DNA from: Billgrantia azerbaijanica
GTDB lineage: Bacteria; Pseudomonadota; Gammaproteobacteria; Pseudomonadales; Halomonadaceae
NCBI GenBank assembly: GCA_004551485.1
Contig: SBLD01000025.1
Location: 1-39,183, forward strand
Reading direction: 5' to 3'
DNA length: 39,183 nucleotides
Shown: positions 11,147 through 18,099 of the stretch, in pieces
Numbering within the stretch: position 1 is the first letter of the stretch
How the letters are laid out: each line of letters opens with the position of its first letter
The notes under the pieces: model-generated
What the model was told of the DNA's origin: nothing
Database searches by the model: none
Seen by the model: the letters and a program-made list of their open reading frames with translations, nothing else
Made by a program: the position numbers and the translations under genes

Positions 11147-11746
11147 ATGTCCCGCGTCGTCACCTACTACTACTCCCACGCCTCGCCGTGGAGCTACCTG
11201 GGCCACAGCCGTCTCGGCGAGATCGCCGCCCGGCACGGCGCCACCGTCGACCGGGTGCCCATCACCCTGAGCGCCATCTTCCCCAAGACCGGTGGCCAGC
11301 CGCTGGGCAAGCGCGCCCCCGAGCGCCAGGCCTACCGCCTGGTGGAGCTGCGGCGCTGGCGGCAACGCCTGGGCATTCCCCTCAACGTGGAGCCGCAGCA
11401 CTTCCCCACCGACGACCGCCCCTCGGCGCGCCTGGCGCTCATTGCCAAGGCCCACGGCCACGACATCGCCGAGCTGTCGCTCGCCGTGATGCGCGCCTGC
11501 TGGTTCGAGGAGCGCGACATCGCCGATGCCGCCACCCTGGTGGCGATCGCCGACGCCTGCGGCCTGGACGGCCGGGCGCTGCTCGACGAGGCGCAGGGCA
11601 ATGCCGGCGAGCTACGCCTCGACGCCGCCTGCCAGGCCGCCCTGGACGACGGCTGCTTCGGCTCGCCCTGGTACGTGGTCGACGGCGAGCCCTTCTGGGG
11701 CCAGGATCGCCTGGACATGGTGGAAGAGGCACTGCGCCAGTCTTGA
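11147..11746 (+). CDS. DsbA-family / 2-hydroxychromene-2-carboxylate isomerase-like protein
   Basis: A 199-residue thioredoxin-fold protein of the kappa-GST / HCCA isomerase branch. The N-terminal YYYSHASPWSYLGHSRL carries the serine (SPWSYLG) that replaces the CxxC of DsbA and binds glutathione in this family. The C-terminal GCFGSPWYVVDGEPFWGQDRL is the usual end motif. Family members isomerise hydroxychromene carboxylate in naphthalene breakdown or act as glutathione-dependent enzymes. No aromatic-degradation genes lie near, so the real substrate is unknown. The start follows a strong GGAGGAGG. It is convergent with the LysE gene. Confidence 0.88.
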   Translation: MSRVVTYYYSHASPWSYLGHSRLGEIAARHGATVDRVPITLSAIFPKTGGQPLGKRAPERQAYRLVELRRWRQRLGIPLNVEPQHFPTDDRPSARLALIAKAHGHDIAELSLAVMRACWFEERDIADAATLVAIADACGLDGRALLDEAQGNAGELRLDAACQAALDDGCFGSPWYVVDGEPFWGQDRLDMVEEALRQS

Positions 11747-11852
11747 CTCACGATCGAGCCAGGCGACCCCAGCATCTGCCGGAGATCCGACGCGTCCCGA
11801 ACGCGTTGGACACCGCCGCGCGGATCGATGTGTCCCTGCGTGGCCAGGGAAA

Positions 11853-12482
11853 CTAGACGTTCCGCGAGGCCGCGAGCCCAAGACCGCTGGCCACGAACAT
11901 CCCCCCGGTCGCCTTGTAGACGCGGGCCATTACCGTCCGGGACAGCTCCAATCCGCGCACCCACGCGCCAACGCACCCATAAAGAAGGGCCACGGAGAAG
12001 GCACCCAATCCCACCAGCAGGACCATCGTGGAAAACTGCGCCCAGCTGTTGCCATCGGCGGACAGGAACTGCGGAAAGAGCGCGGTAAAAAACGCGATGG
12101 CCTTTGGGTTGCTGATGGCAACCGTGAAGCCGCCGGCAAAGAACCGTTGCGGCCCGCCACCCGGTGCCTCTGTCTCTGCGTCGAGGGCAACCCGATGGGC
12201 CGCACTACGCCACAGCCGGATGCCGACATAGACGAGATAGGCCGCACCGACGTATTTGATGGAGAGAAAGAGCATGGCCGAACTCGTGATCACGATGCCG
12301 AGGCCCGCCGAGGCCGCGACGGCCTGGAGCATCGAAGCGGCACTGTTTCCGAGGGCCGTGAACACGGAATGCCCCCATCCGTGAGCCGCACCGTGGGCGA
12401 AGGCGATGAGCGTGCTCGGGCCGGGTATCAGCGAAACGCCCAGCACGGTTGCCAGAAAGACCAGCCAGTAATGCATATCCAT
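11853..12482 (-). CDS. LysE/RhtB family amino-acid exporter
   Basis: A 209-residue inner-membrane protein with about six helices. The family signature LGVSLIPGPSTLIAFAHGA is at residues 14-32 and ISNPKAIAFFTALFPQF is near 125-141. RhtB/LysE proteins export amino acids such as homoserine, threonine, leucine or lysine. It starts 26 nt after the DUF6544 gene and follows a TetR gene, so it is the third gene of an apparent self-regulated operon. The exported compound is unknown. Confidence 0.92.
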   Translation of the reverse strand: MDMHYWLVFLATVLGVSLIPGPSTLIAFAHGAAHGWGHSVFTALGNSAASMLQAVAASAGLGIVITSSAMLFLSIKYVGAAYLVYVGIRLWRSAAHRVALDAETEAPGGGPQRFFAGGFTVAISNPKAIAFFTALFPQFLSADGNSWAQFSTMVLLVGLGAFSVALLYGCVGAWVRGLELSRTVMARVYKATGGMFVASGLGLAASRNV

Positions 12483-12508
12483 GGAATTCCCTCGCGTCGC
12501 CCCGACAG

Positions 12509-13375
12509 TCAGTGTTCCCTTTGCGCCTGCGCCCGTTCGAAGGCGATGGACGTGACCTCGCCCCGCCAGAACGGATGGGTGTTTCCCTCGGCGGCACGGG
12601 CAACCAGGAAGCCATGGGGAATCATCATGCCCGCAACCTCCCGGTATTCCGTCCGCAGCGCATGCTCACCCGATCCGTGATAGGGCGTGGTGAGATCGCC
12701 GTCCTCTTCCGCATCGAATTGCTTCAAGCTGCCGTCCTTGCGGAAGGTCGCTATCAGTGAGGCGGTCACTCCCTCCGCCTCGACGATGGCTCGGGCGCGG
12801 TGTGCATCGACCGGCTCCCACCGCACCGGGCCGCCGGGCAGCAGCGCCATGGGATAGAGCGGGCTTTCCAGCAGCCAGCGTCGCAATGAGGTCTCATTGA
12901 GCGCCGGCGTTGCCTGCTCATCGACGACCGTAATGGCAGACAGGATCTTCGCCTTCATCGCCATTTCGCCGGTCGCGTAGAAATCATAGGCGCGCGCCCA
13001 CACGCCCGGCAGCACCGGCGTCGTGGCGGCGAACAGGAGGGCGGGCTCGCCGACGGCGATCGTCTGCGATGCCGTGGTTTCCGCGAAGGTATCGCGACCA
13101 GGCCGGCGAAAGTCTCCTGTCATCCTCAGGCGCACGACCGCGTAGGACGGAATCCGGTCGCGGAAGGTGAAGGCGAAGTACTCGCGTACCGGAGCCGGCA
13201 GCTCGGCGAAGGCCTCCCCAGCATGGGCTCGCGCCGGCGCCCGTCGGCCAATTGCCTCCACTGCCTCCTCGAAGTCGCTGATGGCGGCTTCCGTCCTGTA
13301 GGCAGCGAAGCCGATGTATCCCGCAACGAGGGCAATGACGATGGCGGCGGCCAGGAGGAGGCGTTTGGCGATCAT
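12509..13375 (-). CDS. DUF6544-like protein with N-terminal membrane anchor
   Basis: A 288-residue protein with one N-terminal hydrophobic helix (LLLAAAIVIALVAGYIGFAA, residues 6-25). A long soluble domain follows that resembles the DUF6544/DUF6920 family (LPAPVREYFAFTF, VRLRMTGDF, LRRWLLESPLYPMALLPGG, VRWEPVDAHRARA). The function of this family is not known to me. The start at 13375 overlaps the TetR stop codon by 4 nt (ATGA), so the two are translationally coupled. The open frame runs upstream to 13885, but that part only shadows tetR. It lies between a TetR regulator and a LysE exporter. Confidence 0.85.
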   Translation of the reverse strand: MIAKRLLLAAAIVIALVAGYIGFAAYRTEAAISDFEEAVEAIGRRAPARAHAGEAFAELPAPVREYFAFTFRDRIPSYAVVRLRMTGDFRRPGRDTFAETTASQTIAVGEPALLFAATTPVLPGVWARAYDFYATGEMAMKAKILSAITVVDEQATPALNETSLRRWLLESPLYPMALLPGGPVRWEPVDAHRARAIVEAEGVTASLIATFRKDGSLKQFDAEEDGDLTTPYHGSGEHALRTEYREVAGMMIPHGFLVARAAEGNTHPFWRGEVTSIAFERAQAQREH

Positions 13376-14010
13376 GGGGTCCGGTACCTCGTCCCCTTGG
13401 AGCGCGTGGACGCGATGAGGCGCATGGCGGTATCGACGACCTCCCGGCCTGTCCGGGCTGGATCGCAACCGGTGAGCGGCGCCCGGTTCTGTATCATGAG
13501 GGAGGCGGCCCCATGAACCAGCGACCAGAGCGTAAAGGCGATTTGCGCCGGCTCGTCGTCGGGGAGGAATCCGTCCGCCTGAGCGGCCTTGACGGCATTC
13601 TCCAGGAGTTCCAGTGATCGCAACCCCACATCCCCGGAGAACGGATTGCCCTCGAGTTCGGGCAAGGGCGGCGGGTTGAACATCAAGCGATACAGCGCGG
13701 GGTTCTCGAGGGCGAACGCCATGTAGGCGAGTCCGCCTTCGCGCAGGCGGGCAAAGGAATCCCCCTGCGTACGCACCGCTACGGCGAGCTTGTCGCGAAG
13801 CAACTGCTCGAAGCCCGCATCGTGGACCGCCCTCAGCAGTGCATCGCGATTGCGGAAGTGGGTGTAGAGGGCCGGTGCGCTGCATCCGACGGCGTCAGCC
13901 ACCTGTGCCATCGTGACCTGGGCCTGGCCCCCCTCTTCGAGCAAGCGCTGCGCAACGGCAACTGCCAGGGTCGGGATATCCTTCTCGTCTTCCTTTTTTG
14001 GCCGCGCCAT
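13372..14010 (-). CDS. TetR/AcrR family transcriptional regulator (WHG-type C-terminal domain)
   Basis: A 212-residue DNA-binding repressor. The helix-turn-helix is at residues 33-53 (TMAQVADAVGCSAPALYTHF). The C-terminal ligand domain contains LAYMAFALENPALYRLMF, typical of the TetR_C_33/WHG type. It is the first gene of the tetR-DUF6544-lysE operon. Its own promoter contains a perfect 9-bp inverted repeat, so autorepression is likely. The ligand is unknown; the exporter downstream hints at a metabolite or toxic amino-acid analogue. Confidence 0.93.
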   Translation of the reverse strand: MARPKKEDEKDIPTLAVAVAQRLLEEGGQAQVTMAQVADAVGCSAPALYTHFRNRDALLRAVHDAGFEQLLRDKLAVAVRTQGDSFARLREGGLAYMAFALENPALYRLMFNPPPLPELEGNPFSGDVGLRSLELLENAVKAAQADGFLPDDEPAQIAFTLWSLVHGAASLMIQNRAPLTGCDPARTGREVVDTAMRLIASTRSKGTRYRTP

Positions 14011-14025
14011 GACGACTCCGCCCGG

Positions 14026-14064
14026 TTAAACTTACGGCCATTAATTTAATATTGTTAAGTTTAA
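14026..14064 (-). promoter_or_regulatory. Inverted-repeat operator upstream of the TetR operon
   Basis: TTAAACTTA (14026-14034) and its exact complement TAAGTTTAA (14056-14064) are 30 bp apart, about three helical turns. One arm falls between the -35 and -10 boxes and the other just downstream of the -10, so a bound regulator would block RNA polymerase. This is the probable site for the TetR protein that starts at 14010. Confidence 0.65.
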
Positions 14065-14070
14065 AGTCAA
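14043..14070 (-). promoter_or_regulatory. Sigma70-type promoter of the TetR-DUF6544-lysE operon
   Basis: On the minus strand TTGACT (14070-14065) and TAAATT (14048-14043) are 16 nt apart, in an AT-rich patch within GC-rich DNA, about 33 nt before the tetR start. Confidence 0.6.
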
Positions 14071-14102
14071 GGCCAAGCCCGGCTGGAAACCTGTCGAGGT
14101 AC

Positions 14103-14234
14103 GGCTTTGGCGGCTTGCGTCGCGTCAACGACGCCTTCCTCACCCACATCGGCCTGGCTCCCCCGCGAGCTGCGCCGTCGCGCCGGGGACGTGGGCGAGG
14201 CGCTGGCCTATCGCCCCCCAAGCCTGGCCGGCGC
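14103..14234 (+). pseudogene. Decayed fragment of an Ada/AlkA-type (AraC-HTH + glycosylase) gene
   Basis: Translation in one frame gives GFGGLRRVNDAFLTHIGLA and, after a one-base shift, [10 protein letters not shown] and ALAYRPP. The intact gene at 21099-22490 has [29 protein letters not shown] and [11 protein letters not shown] in the same order (DNA about 21579-21715). An extra C around 14159-14164 breaks the frame and several bases are missing before the ALAYRPP part. Nothing of the rest of the gene is recognisable. It is a remnant of a second copy or close paralogue, lying between two regulator genes. Confidence 0.8.
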
Positions 14235-14244
14235 CGCGGCGGCG

Positions 14245-14922
14245 TCAGGCGGTGCCGGTCTGCATGGTGCCGCCGAGCGCACGGACACTGGCGACGAAGT
14301 CGCTGAACCGCTCACCCTGAATGAGCACATGCTCGCGCATCGCCTGCTCCGCCCGCCGCGCATCGCCCGCCTCGATCGCCGCCACGATCTGGCGATGCTC
14401 GTCCAGCGAGCCGCTCACGCGCTGGCGCACCTGCAGTTGCAGACGCCGATAGGGTTTGAGTCGCTGCTTGAGCTGGCGCGCTTCGCCCGCCAGGAAGCCG
14501 TTGTGGCTCGCCGAGTAGATGCAGTCGTGGAAGGCCTCGTTCTCGTAATAGTACTCGTCGGGATCTCCCGCCTGGGCGGCGGCTTCGCAACGTGCCAGCG
14601 TCTCGCGCAGGGTGGTGAGCTCGTCATCCCGGATGCGCCGCGCGGCCAGGCGTCCGCACATGCCCTCCAGTTCGGCCATCACCTCGAACATCTCGATCAG
14701 CTCCTCGATGCCGACCCGGGCCACGAAAGTGCCCTTCTTCGGCGTCACCGAGACCAGGCCGCTGGCCACCAGCTGCTGGATCGCCTCACGCACCGGCGTG
14801 CGCGAGACATTGAACTCGCGCCCCAGCGCCTCCGGATCGAGTCGCTCTCCCGGCGCGCGGCGCCCATTGATGATGTCGTCCTCGAGCGAATCCCGTAGCC
14901 GCTGGGCGTTCGATCGCTTCAT
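14245..14922 (-). CDS. GntR family (FadR subfamily) regulator, probable malonate repressor MatR
   Basis: A 225-residue regulator. The winged helix-turn-helix is near residues 30-70 (EALGREFNVSRTPVREAIQQL then KKGTFVARVG), and an all-helical FCD ligand domain follows, with acidic and histidine residues (ENEAFHDCIY, DEHRQIVAAI) suited to bind a metal and a carboxylate. It is transcribed away from the malonate operon. GTATAC-core sites in the shared region fit the operator reported for rhizobial MatR. The start at 14922 is chosen because GGGAGG lies about 8 nt upstream; a GTG at 14949 would place that ribosome site inside the gene. Its function as malonate-responsive repressor is inferred from context. 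Confidence 0.9.
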   Translation of the reverse strand: MKRSNAQRLRDSLEDDIINGRRAPGERLDPEALGREFNVSRTPVREAIQQLVASGLVSVTPKKGTFVARVGIEELIEMFEVMAELEGMCGRLAARRIRDDELTTLRETLARCEAAAQAGDPDEYYYENEAFHDCIYSASHNGFLAGEARQLKQRLKPYRRLQLQVRQRVSGSLDEHRQIVAAIEAGDARRAEQAMREHVLIQGERFSDFVASVRALGGTMQTGTA

Positions 14923-15058
14923 GCCATGTACCTCCCTTTTCCCTGCCACGCTCGTCTGGCCCTCCGGCTTGCCTTCCCGGCGCGCCTGGCCGGCCTCTCA
15001 CCGGTGGTGTCGGCGGCCCCTACCGACCGGGCTACCACCTTTGTCTAAGCCACCGGAA

Positions 15059-15088
15059 TTGACACTAGTATACCTCAAAAGCTATGAA
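15059..15088 (+). promoter_or_regulatory. Promoter of the malonate TRAP-matAB operon
   Basis: A consensus -35 TTGACA at 15059-15064 and TATGAA at 15083-15088 with 18-nt spacing. The first ATG of the operon is at 15162, giving a leader of about 65 nt. Both GTATAC sites overlap or touch these boxes. Confidence 0.6.
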
Positions 15089-15094
15089 GTATAC
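15067..15094. promoter_or_regulatory. Two GTATAC operators for the GntR/MatR regulator
   Basis: AGTATAC occurs at 15067-15073 and again at 15088-15094, 21 bp (two helical turns) apart on the same face of the helix, flanking the -10 box. The reported MatR operator of Rhizobium has the form TCTTGTATACACGA, with the same palindromic GTATAC core. Repression by the divergent regulator is a reasonable inference. Confidence 0.65.
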
Positions 15095-15110
15095 ATCAGC
15101 TCAGCTGATG
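15094..15110. repeat. Perfect 8-bp-arm palindrome in the malonate operon leader
   Basis: CATCAGCT-C-AGCTGATG. It lies just downstream of the second GTATAC site and of the probable transcription start. It could be a further regulator site or an RNA hairpin; it has no T tract. Confidence 0.6.
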
Positions 15111-15161
15111 GACATTTCAACGTCCCCATAACGTCACAACAACAAGCCACTGGAGATACCC

Positions 15162-16154
15162 ATGACACGCTTCCTCACCCCCACGGTCGCCACCCTCGCC
15201 ATGCTCGCTGCCGGAAGTGCCGCCGCCGACACCGTACTGCGCGCCTCCCACCAGTTTCCCGGCGGCCAGGGCGACGTGCGTGACGAGATGGTGCAGATGA
15301 TGGCGCGCCACGTCGCCGATGCCGATGTGGGCCTGACAATCGAGATCTACCCGGGACAGTCGCTGTTCAAGGCCCGCGAACAGTGGAGCGCCCTGTCGCG
15401 CGGTCGACTCGACATTACCTCTCTTCCCCTCGACTACGCCAGCGGTCGCCACCCGGAGTTCTCCGCGACCCTGATGCCCGGCCTGGTACGCAACCATGAG
15501 CATGCCCAGCGCCTCAATGACTCGGAATACATGGGGATGATCAAAGAGGTGATCCGCGAGGGTGGCGCCCGGGTACTGGCCGACGCCTGGCTGTCCGGCG
15601 CCTTCGCCTCCAGCCAGAACTGCATCACGTCCCCCGAGACCGTGGACGGCCAGAACTTCCGGGCCGCCGGTCCCGCCTTCGAGCAGATGCTCGAGGCCGC
15701 GGGCTCCTCGATCGCCTCGATGCCCTCCTCCGAGATCTATACCGCCATGCAGACCGGGGTGCTGGATGCGGCCAACACCTCCTCGATGTCGTTCATCTCC
15801 TATCGTCTCCACGAGCAGGTGGGGTGCCTGACCGAGCCGGGCGACTACGCCCTGTGGTTCATGTACGAACCCGTGCTGATCTCCGAGCAGGTCTGGCAGC
15901 GCCTCAACGAGGAACAGCAGGCCGCCCTGATGGAAGCCGGCCAGCGCGCGGAAGAGTTCTTCGCGACCGAGGCCGCGGCGATCGATCGTCAGATGGTCGA
16001 GGTGTACCGGGAGAACGGCGTCGAGGTGGTGAGCATGTCCGAGGCGGACTACAACGCCTGGCTCGAGATCGCCAGGGAGACCTCCTACAAGAACTTCGCC
16101 GAGAACGTGCCCAACGGCCAGGCGATCATCGACGCCGCCCTTGCCGTGGAGTGA
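15162..16154 (+). CDS. TRAP transporter substrate-binding protein, probable malonate-binding subunit (MatP-like)
   Basis: A 330-residue periplasmic binding protein of the DctP family with a signal peptide (MTRFLTPTVATLAMLAAGSA ending AAA-DT). Family marks are LRASHQFPGGQ, the YPGQSLFKAREQWSALSRGRLD segment, FRAAGPAFEQML (clamping arginine region) and SSEIYTAMQTGVLDA. It heads an operon with the two permease genes, malonyl-CoA decarboxylase and malonyl-CoA synthetase. That gene set is known as matPQMAB in Sinorhizobium, so malonate is the likely ligand. GGAG lies upstream of ATG 15162. A perfect 24-bp palindrome follows the stop. Confidence 0.93.
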   Translation: MTRFLTPTVATLAMLAAGSAAADTVLRASHQFPGGQGDVRDEMVQMMARHVADADVGLTIEIYPGQSLFKAREQWSALSRGRLDITSLPLDYASGRHPEFSATLMPGLVRNHEHAQRLNDSEYMGMIKEVIREGGARVLADAWLSGAFASSQNCITSPETVDGQNFRAAGPAFEQMLEAAGSSIASMPSSEIYTAMQTGVLDAANTSSMSFISYRLHEQVGCLTEPGDYALWFMYEPVLISEQVWQRLNEEQQAALMEAGQRAEEFFATEAAAIDRQMVEVYRENGVEVVSMSEADYNAWLEIARETSYKNFAENVPNGQAIIDAALAVE

Positions 16155-16176
16155 TCCCGGCCCTCGTCCGGCGTTC

Positions 16177-16200
16177 GCGCCACCCCGGCCGGGGTGGCGC
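16177..16200 (+). repeat. Perfect 24-bp palindrome after the malonate binding-protein gene
   Basis: GCGCCACCCCGG is followed directly by its complement CCGGGGTGGCGC, 22 nt after the stop at 16154 and before the small permease gene. There is no T run. Its place matches the hairpin after the other dctP in this window, so it probably tunes the ratio of binding protein to permease by mRNA stabilisation or attenuation. Confidence 0.8.
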
Positions 16201-16227
16201 CGCCCCTCATCCTTTTGGGAGGACACC

Positions 16228-16749
16228 ATGGCAATGGCTATCTCACAGCCCCTGTCGCGGCAGGCGGGCCTCGTCGGCGGCTACATCCGACTGATGGACC
16301 GCCTGTCGCGGGTCACCGCCTACCTGGCCGGCCTGCTGTTCATCGCCGGCGTGCTGGCCGTCTGCCAGATGGTCTTCGTGCGCTATGTGCTGGGCATGAG
16401 CACCAGTTGGCAGACCGAGTTCACGGTCTTTTCCATCACCGGCGCCATGCTGCTCGGCAGCCCCTACGTGCTCATGACCGGCGGTCACGTCGCCATCACC
16501 CTGGTGCCGGATGCCCTGGGCGGCCGGGCGCGCCAGGTCATGCGCCTGATCGCCTCGCTGGTCGGCCTGGGCTTCTGCGCCGCCCTGGCCTACGCCTCCT
16601 GGATCTACGTCCACGAGGCCTGGGCCGGCGGCTGGACCACCGGCACGGTGTGGAATCCGCCCCTGTGGCCGGCGCTCATGCCGATGGCGGTGGGTGCCAC
16701 GCTGCTGGCGCTGCAGTACGTCGCAGAAATCCTGCGCGGGGAGGGCTGA
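16228..16749 (+). CDS. TRAP transporter small permease, probable malonate uptake (MatQ-like)
   Basis: A 173-residue four-helix membrane protein of the DctQ family. The first helix is near YLAGLLFIAGVLAVCQMVFVRY, followed by the typical ...STSWQTEFTVF pattern and GGHVAITLVPDALGGRARQ. The start at 16228 follows GGGAGGACACC; the in-frame upstream start at 16141 would overlap the binding-protein gene and has no support. The large permease starts 2 nt after its stop codon. Confidence 0.92.
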   Translation: MAMAISQPLSRQAGLVGGYIRLMDRLSRVTAYLAGLLFIAGVLAVCQMVFVRYVLGMSTSWQTEFTVFSITGAMLLGSPYVLMTGGHVAITLVPDALGGRARQVMRLIASLVGLGFCAALAYASWIYVHEAWAGGWTTGTVWNPPLWPALMPMAVGATLLALQYVAEILRGEG

Positions 16750-16751
16750 GC

Positions 16752-18086
16752 ATGGATCCGATCACCCTGGGCATCATCGTCGCCGTGGGACTGGTCGTGC
16801 TGATGGCCATCGGCACGCCGATCGCCTTCGCCCTGGGCGGCGTCTCGCTCGTCGCACTGATCTACGACCGCGGCCTGCCGGAGCTGACCTACTTCGGCGA
16901 GACCTTCTTCGACCGCATCGCCGAGTTCGGCTTCGTGGCCATCCCGATGTTCATCCTGATGGGCGCCGCCGTGGCCTCCTCGCCCACCGGGCGCGATCTC
17001 TACCGCTCACTGGACCTGTGGCTGGGGCGCCTGCCCGGCGGGCTCGCCGTCTCCAACATCGGCGCCTGCTCGGTGTTCGCCGCCCTCTCCGGTTCCTCGC
17101 CGGCCACCTGTGCCGCCATCGGCAAGATGGGCATCCCCGAGATGCGCAAGCGCGGCTATCCCGACGGCGTGGCCGCCGGCTGCATCGCCGCCGGCGGCAC
17201 CCTGGGCATCCTGATTCCCCCCTCGGTGACCATGATCGTCTACGGCATCGCCACCGAGACCTCCATCGGCCGGCTGTTCATCGCCGGGGTCATGCCGGGC
17301 CTGATGCTCGCCGGCCTGTTCATGGCCTGGACCATGCTGGCCTGCCGACTGGACGCCGGCCAGCGCAGGGGCATGGCGCAGACGGCTGCCCGCCTGCAGG
17401 AGACCATCAAGGACAACGTGGACACCAACCTCAAGGCGCTGGTGCGCGTGCTGCCGTTCCTGGCGGTGGTCATCGGCATCCTGTTCGCCCTCTACGGCGG
17501 GGTGGCCACGCCCTCGGAAGCGGCCGGGGTCGGCGCCTTCCTGTGCCTGGCCCTGGCCATGGTGATCTACCGCATGTGGCAGGCGGGACCGATCAAGCTG
17601 ATCCTGCGCGACTCGCTGCGCGAAAGCGTGATGATTATGCTGATCATTGCCGCCGCCGAGGTGTTCGCCTACGCCCTGTCATCGCTGTTCATCACCCAGA
17701 CCGTGGCCACCGCCATCACCGACCTGGAGGTCAATCGCTGGGTACTGATGGGGGTGATCAACGTGTTCCTGCTGGTGGCTGGCTTCTTCCTGCCGCCGGT
17801 GGCGGTGATCGTGATGACCGCGCCGATCCTGCTGCCGATCATCCTGGCCGCCAACTTCGACCCCTACTGGTTCGCGGTGATCCTGACCATCAACCTGGAG
17901 ATCGGCCTGATCACCCCGCCGGTCGGGCTCAACCTGTTCATCATCAACGGCATCGCCCCGGACATCTCGCTGCGCAACATCCTGATGGGCAGCCTGCCCT
18001 ATGCGCTGTGCATGGTGCTGGGCATCGTGCTGCTGTGCTTCTTCCCGGGGATCGCGCTGTGGCTACCCAACCTGATCATGGGCTAA
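16752..18086 (+). CDS. TRAP transporter large permease, probable malonate uptake (MatM-like)
   Basis: A 444-residue multi-helix DctM-family permease (MDPITLGIIVAVGLVVLMAI at the start). Conserved segments are GYPDGVAAGCIAAGGTLGIL, IPPSVTMIVYGI and GLITPPVGLNLFIINGIAPD. It forms the transport channel with the small permease and takes substrate from the binding protein, driven by an ion gradient. GGGAGG precedes the ATG. The matA gene begins 13 nt downstream, so transport and use are co-transcribed. Confidence 0.94.
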   Translation: MDPITLGIIVAVGLVVLMAIGTPIAFALGGVSLVALIYDRGLPELTYFGETFFDRIAEFGFVAIPMFILMGAAVASSPTGRDLYRSLDLWLGRLPGGLAVSNIGACSVFAALSGSSPATCAAIGKMGIPEMRKRGYPDGVAAGCIAAGGTLGILIPPSVTMIVYGIATETSIGRLFIAGVMPGLMLAGLFMAWTMLACRLDAGQRRGMAQTAARLQETIKDNVDTNLKALVRVLPFLAVVIGILFALYGGVATPSEAAGVGAFLCLALAMVIYRMWQAGPIKLILRDSLRESVMIMLIIAAAEVFAYALSSLFITQTVATAITDLEVNRWVLMGVINVFLLVAGFFLPPVAVIVMTAPILLPIILAANFDPYWFAVILTINLEIGLITPPVGLNLFIINGIAPDISLRNILMGSLPYALCMVLGIVLLCFFPGIALWLPNLIMG

Positions 18087-18099
18087 TGGAGACCTGCGC

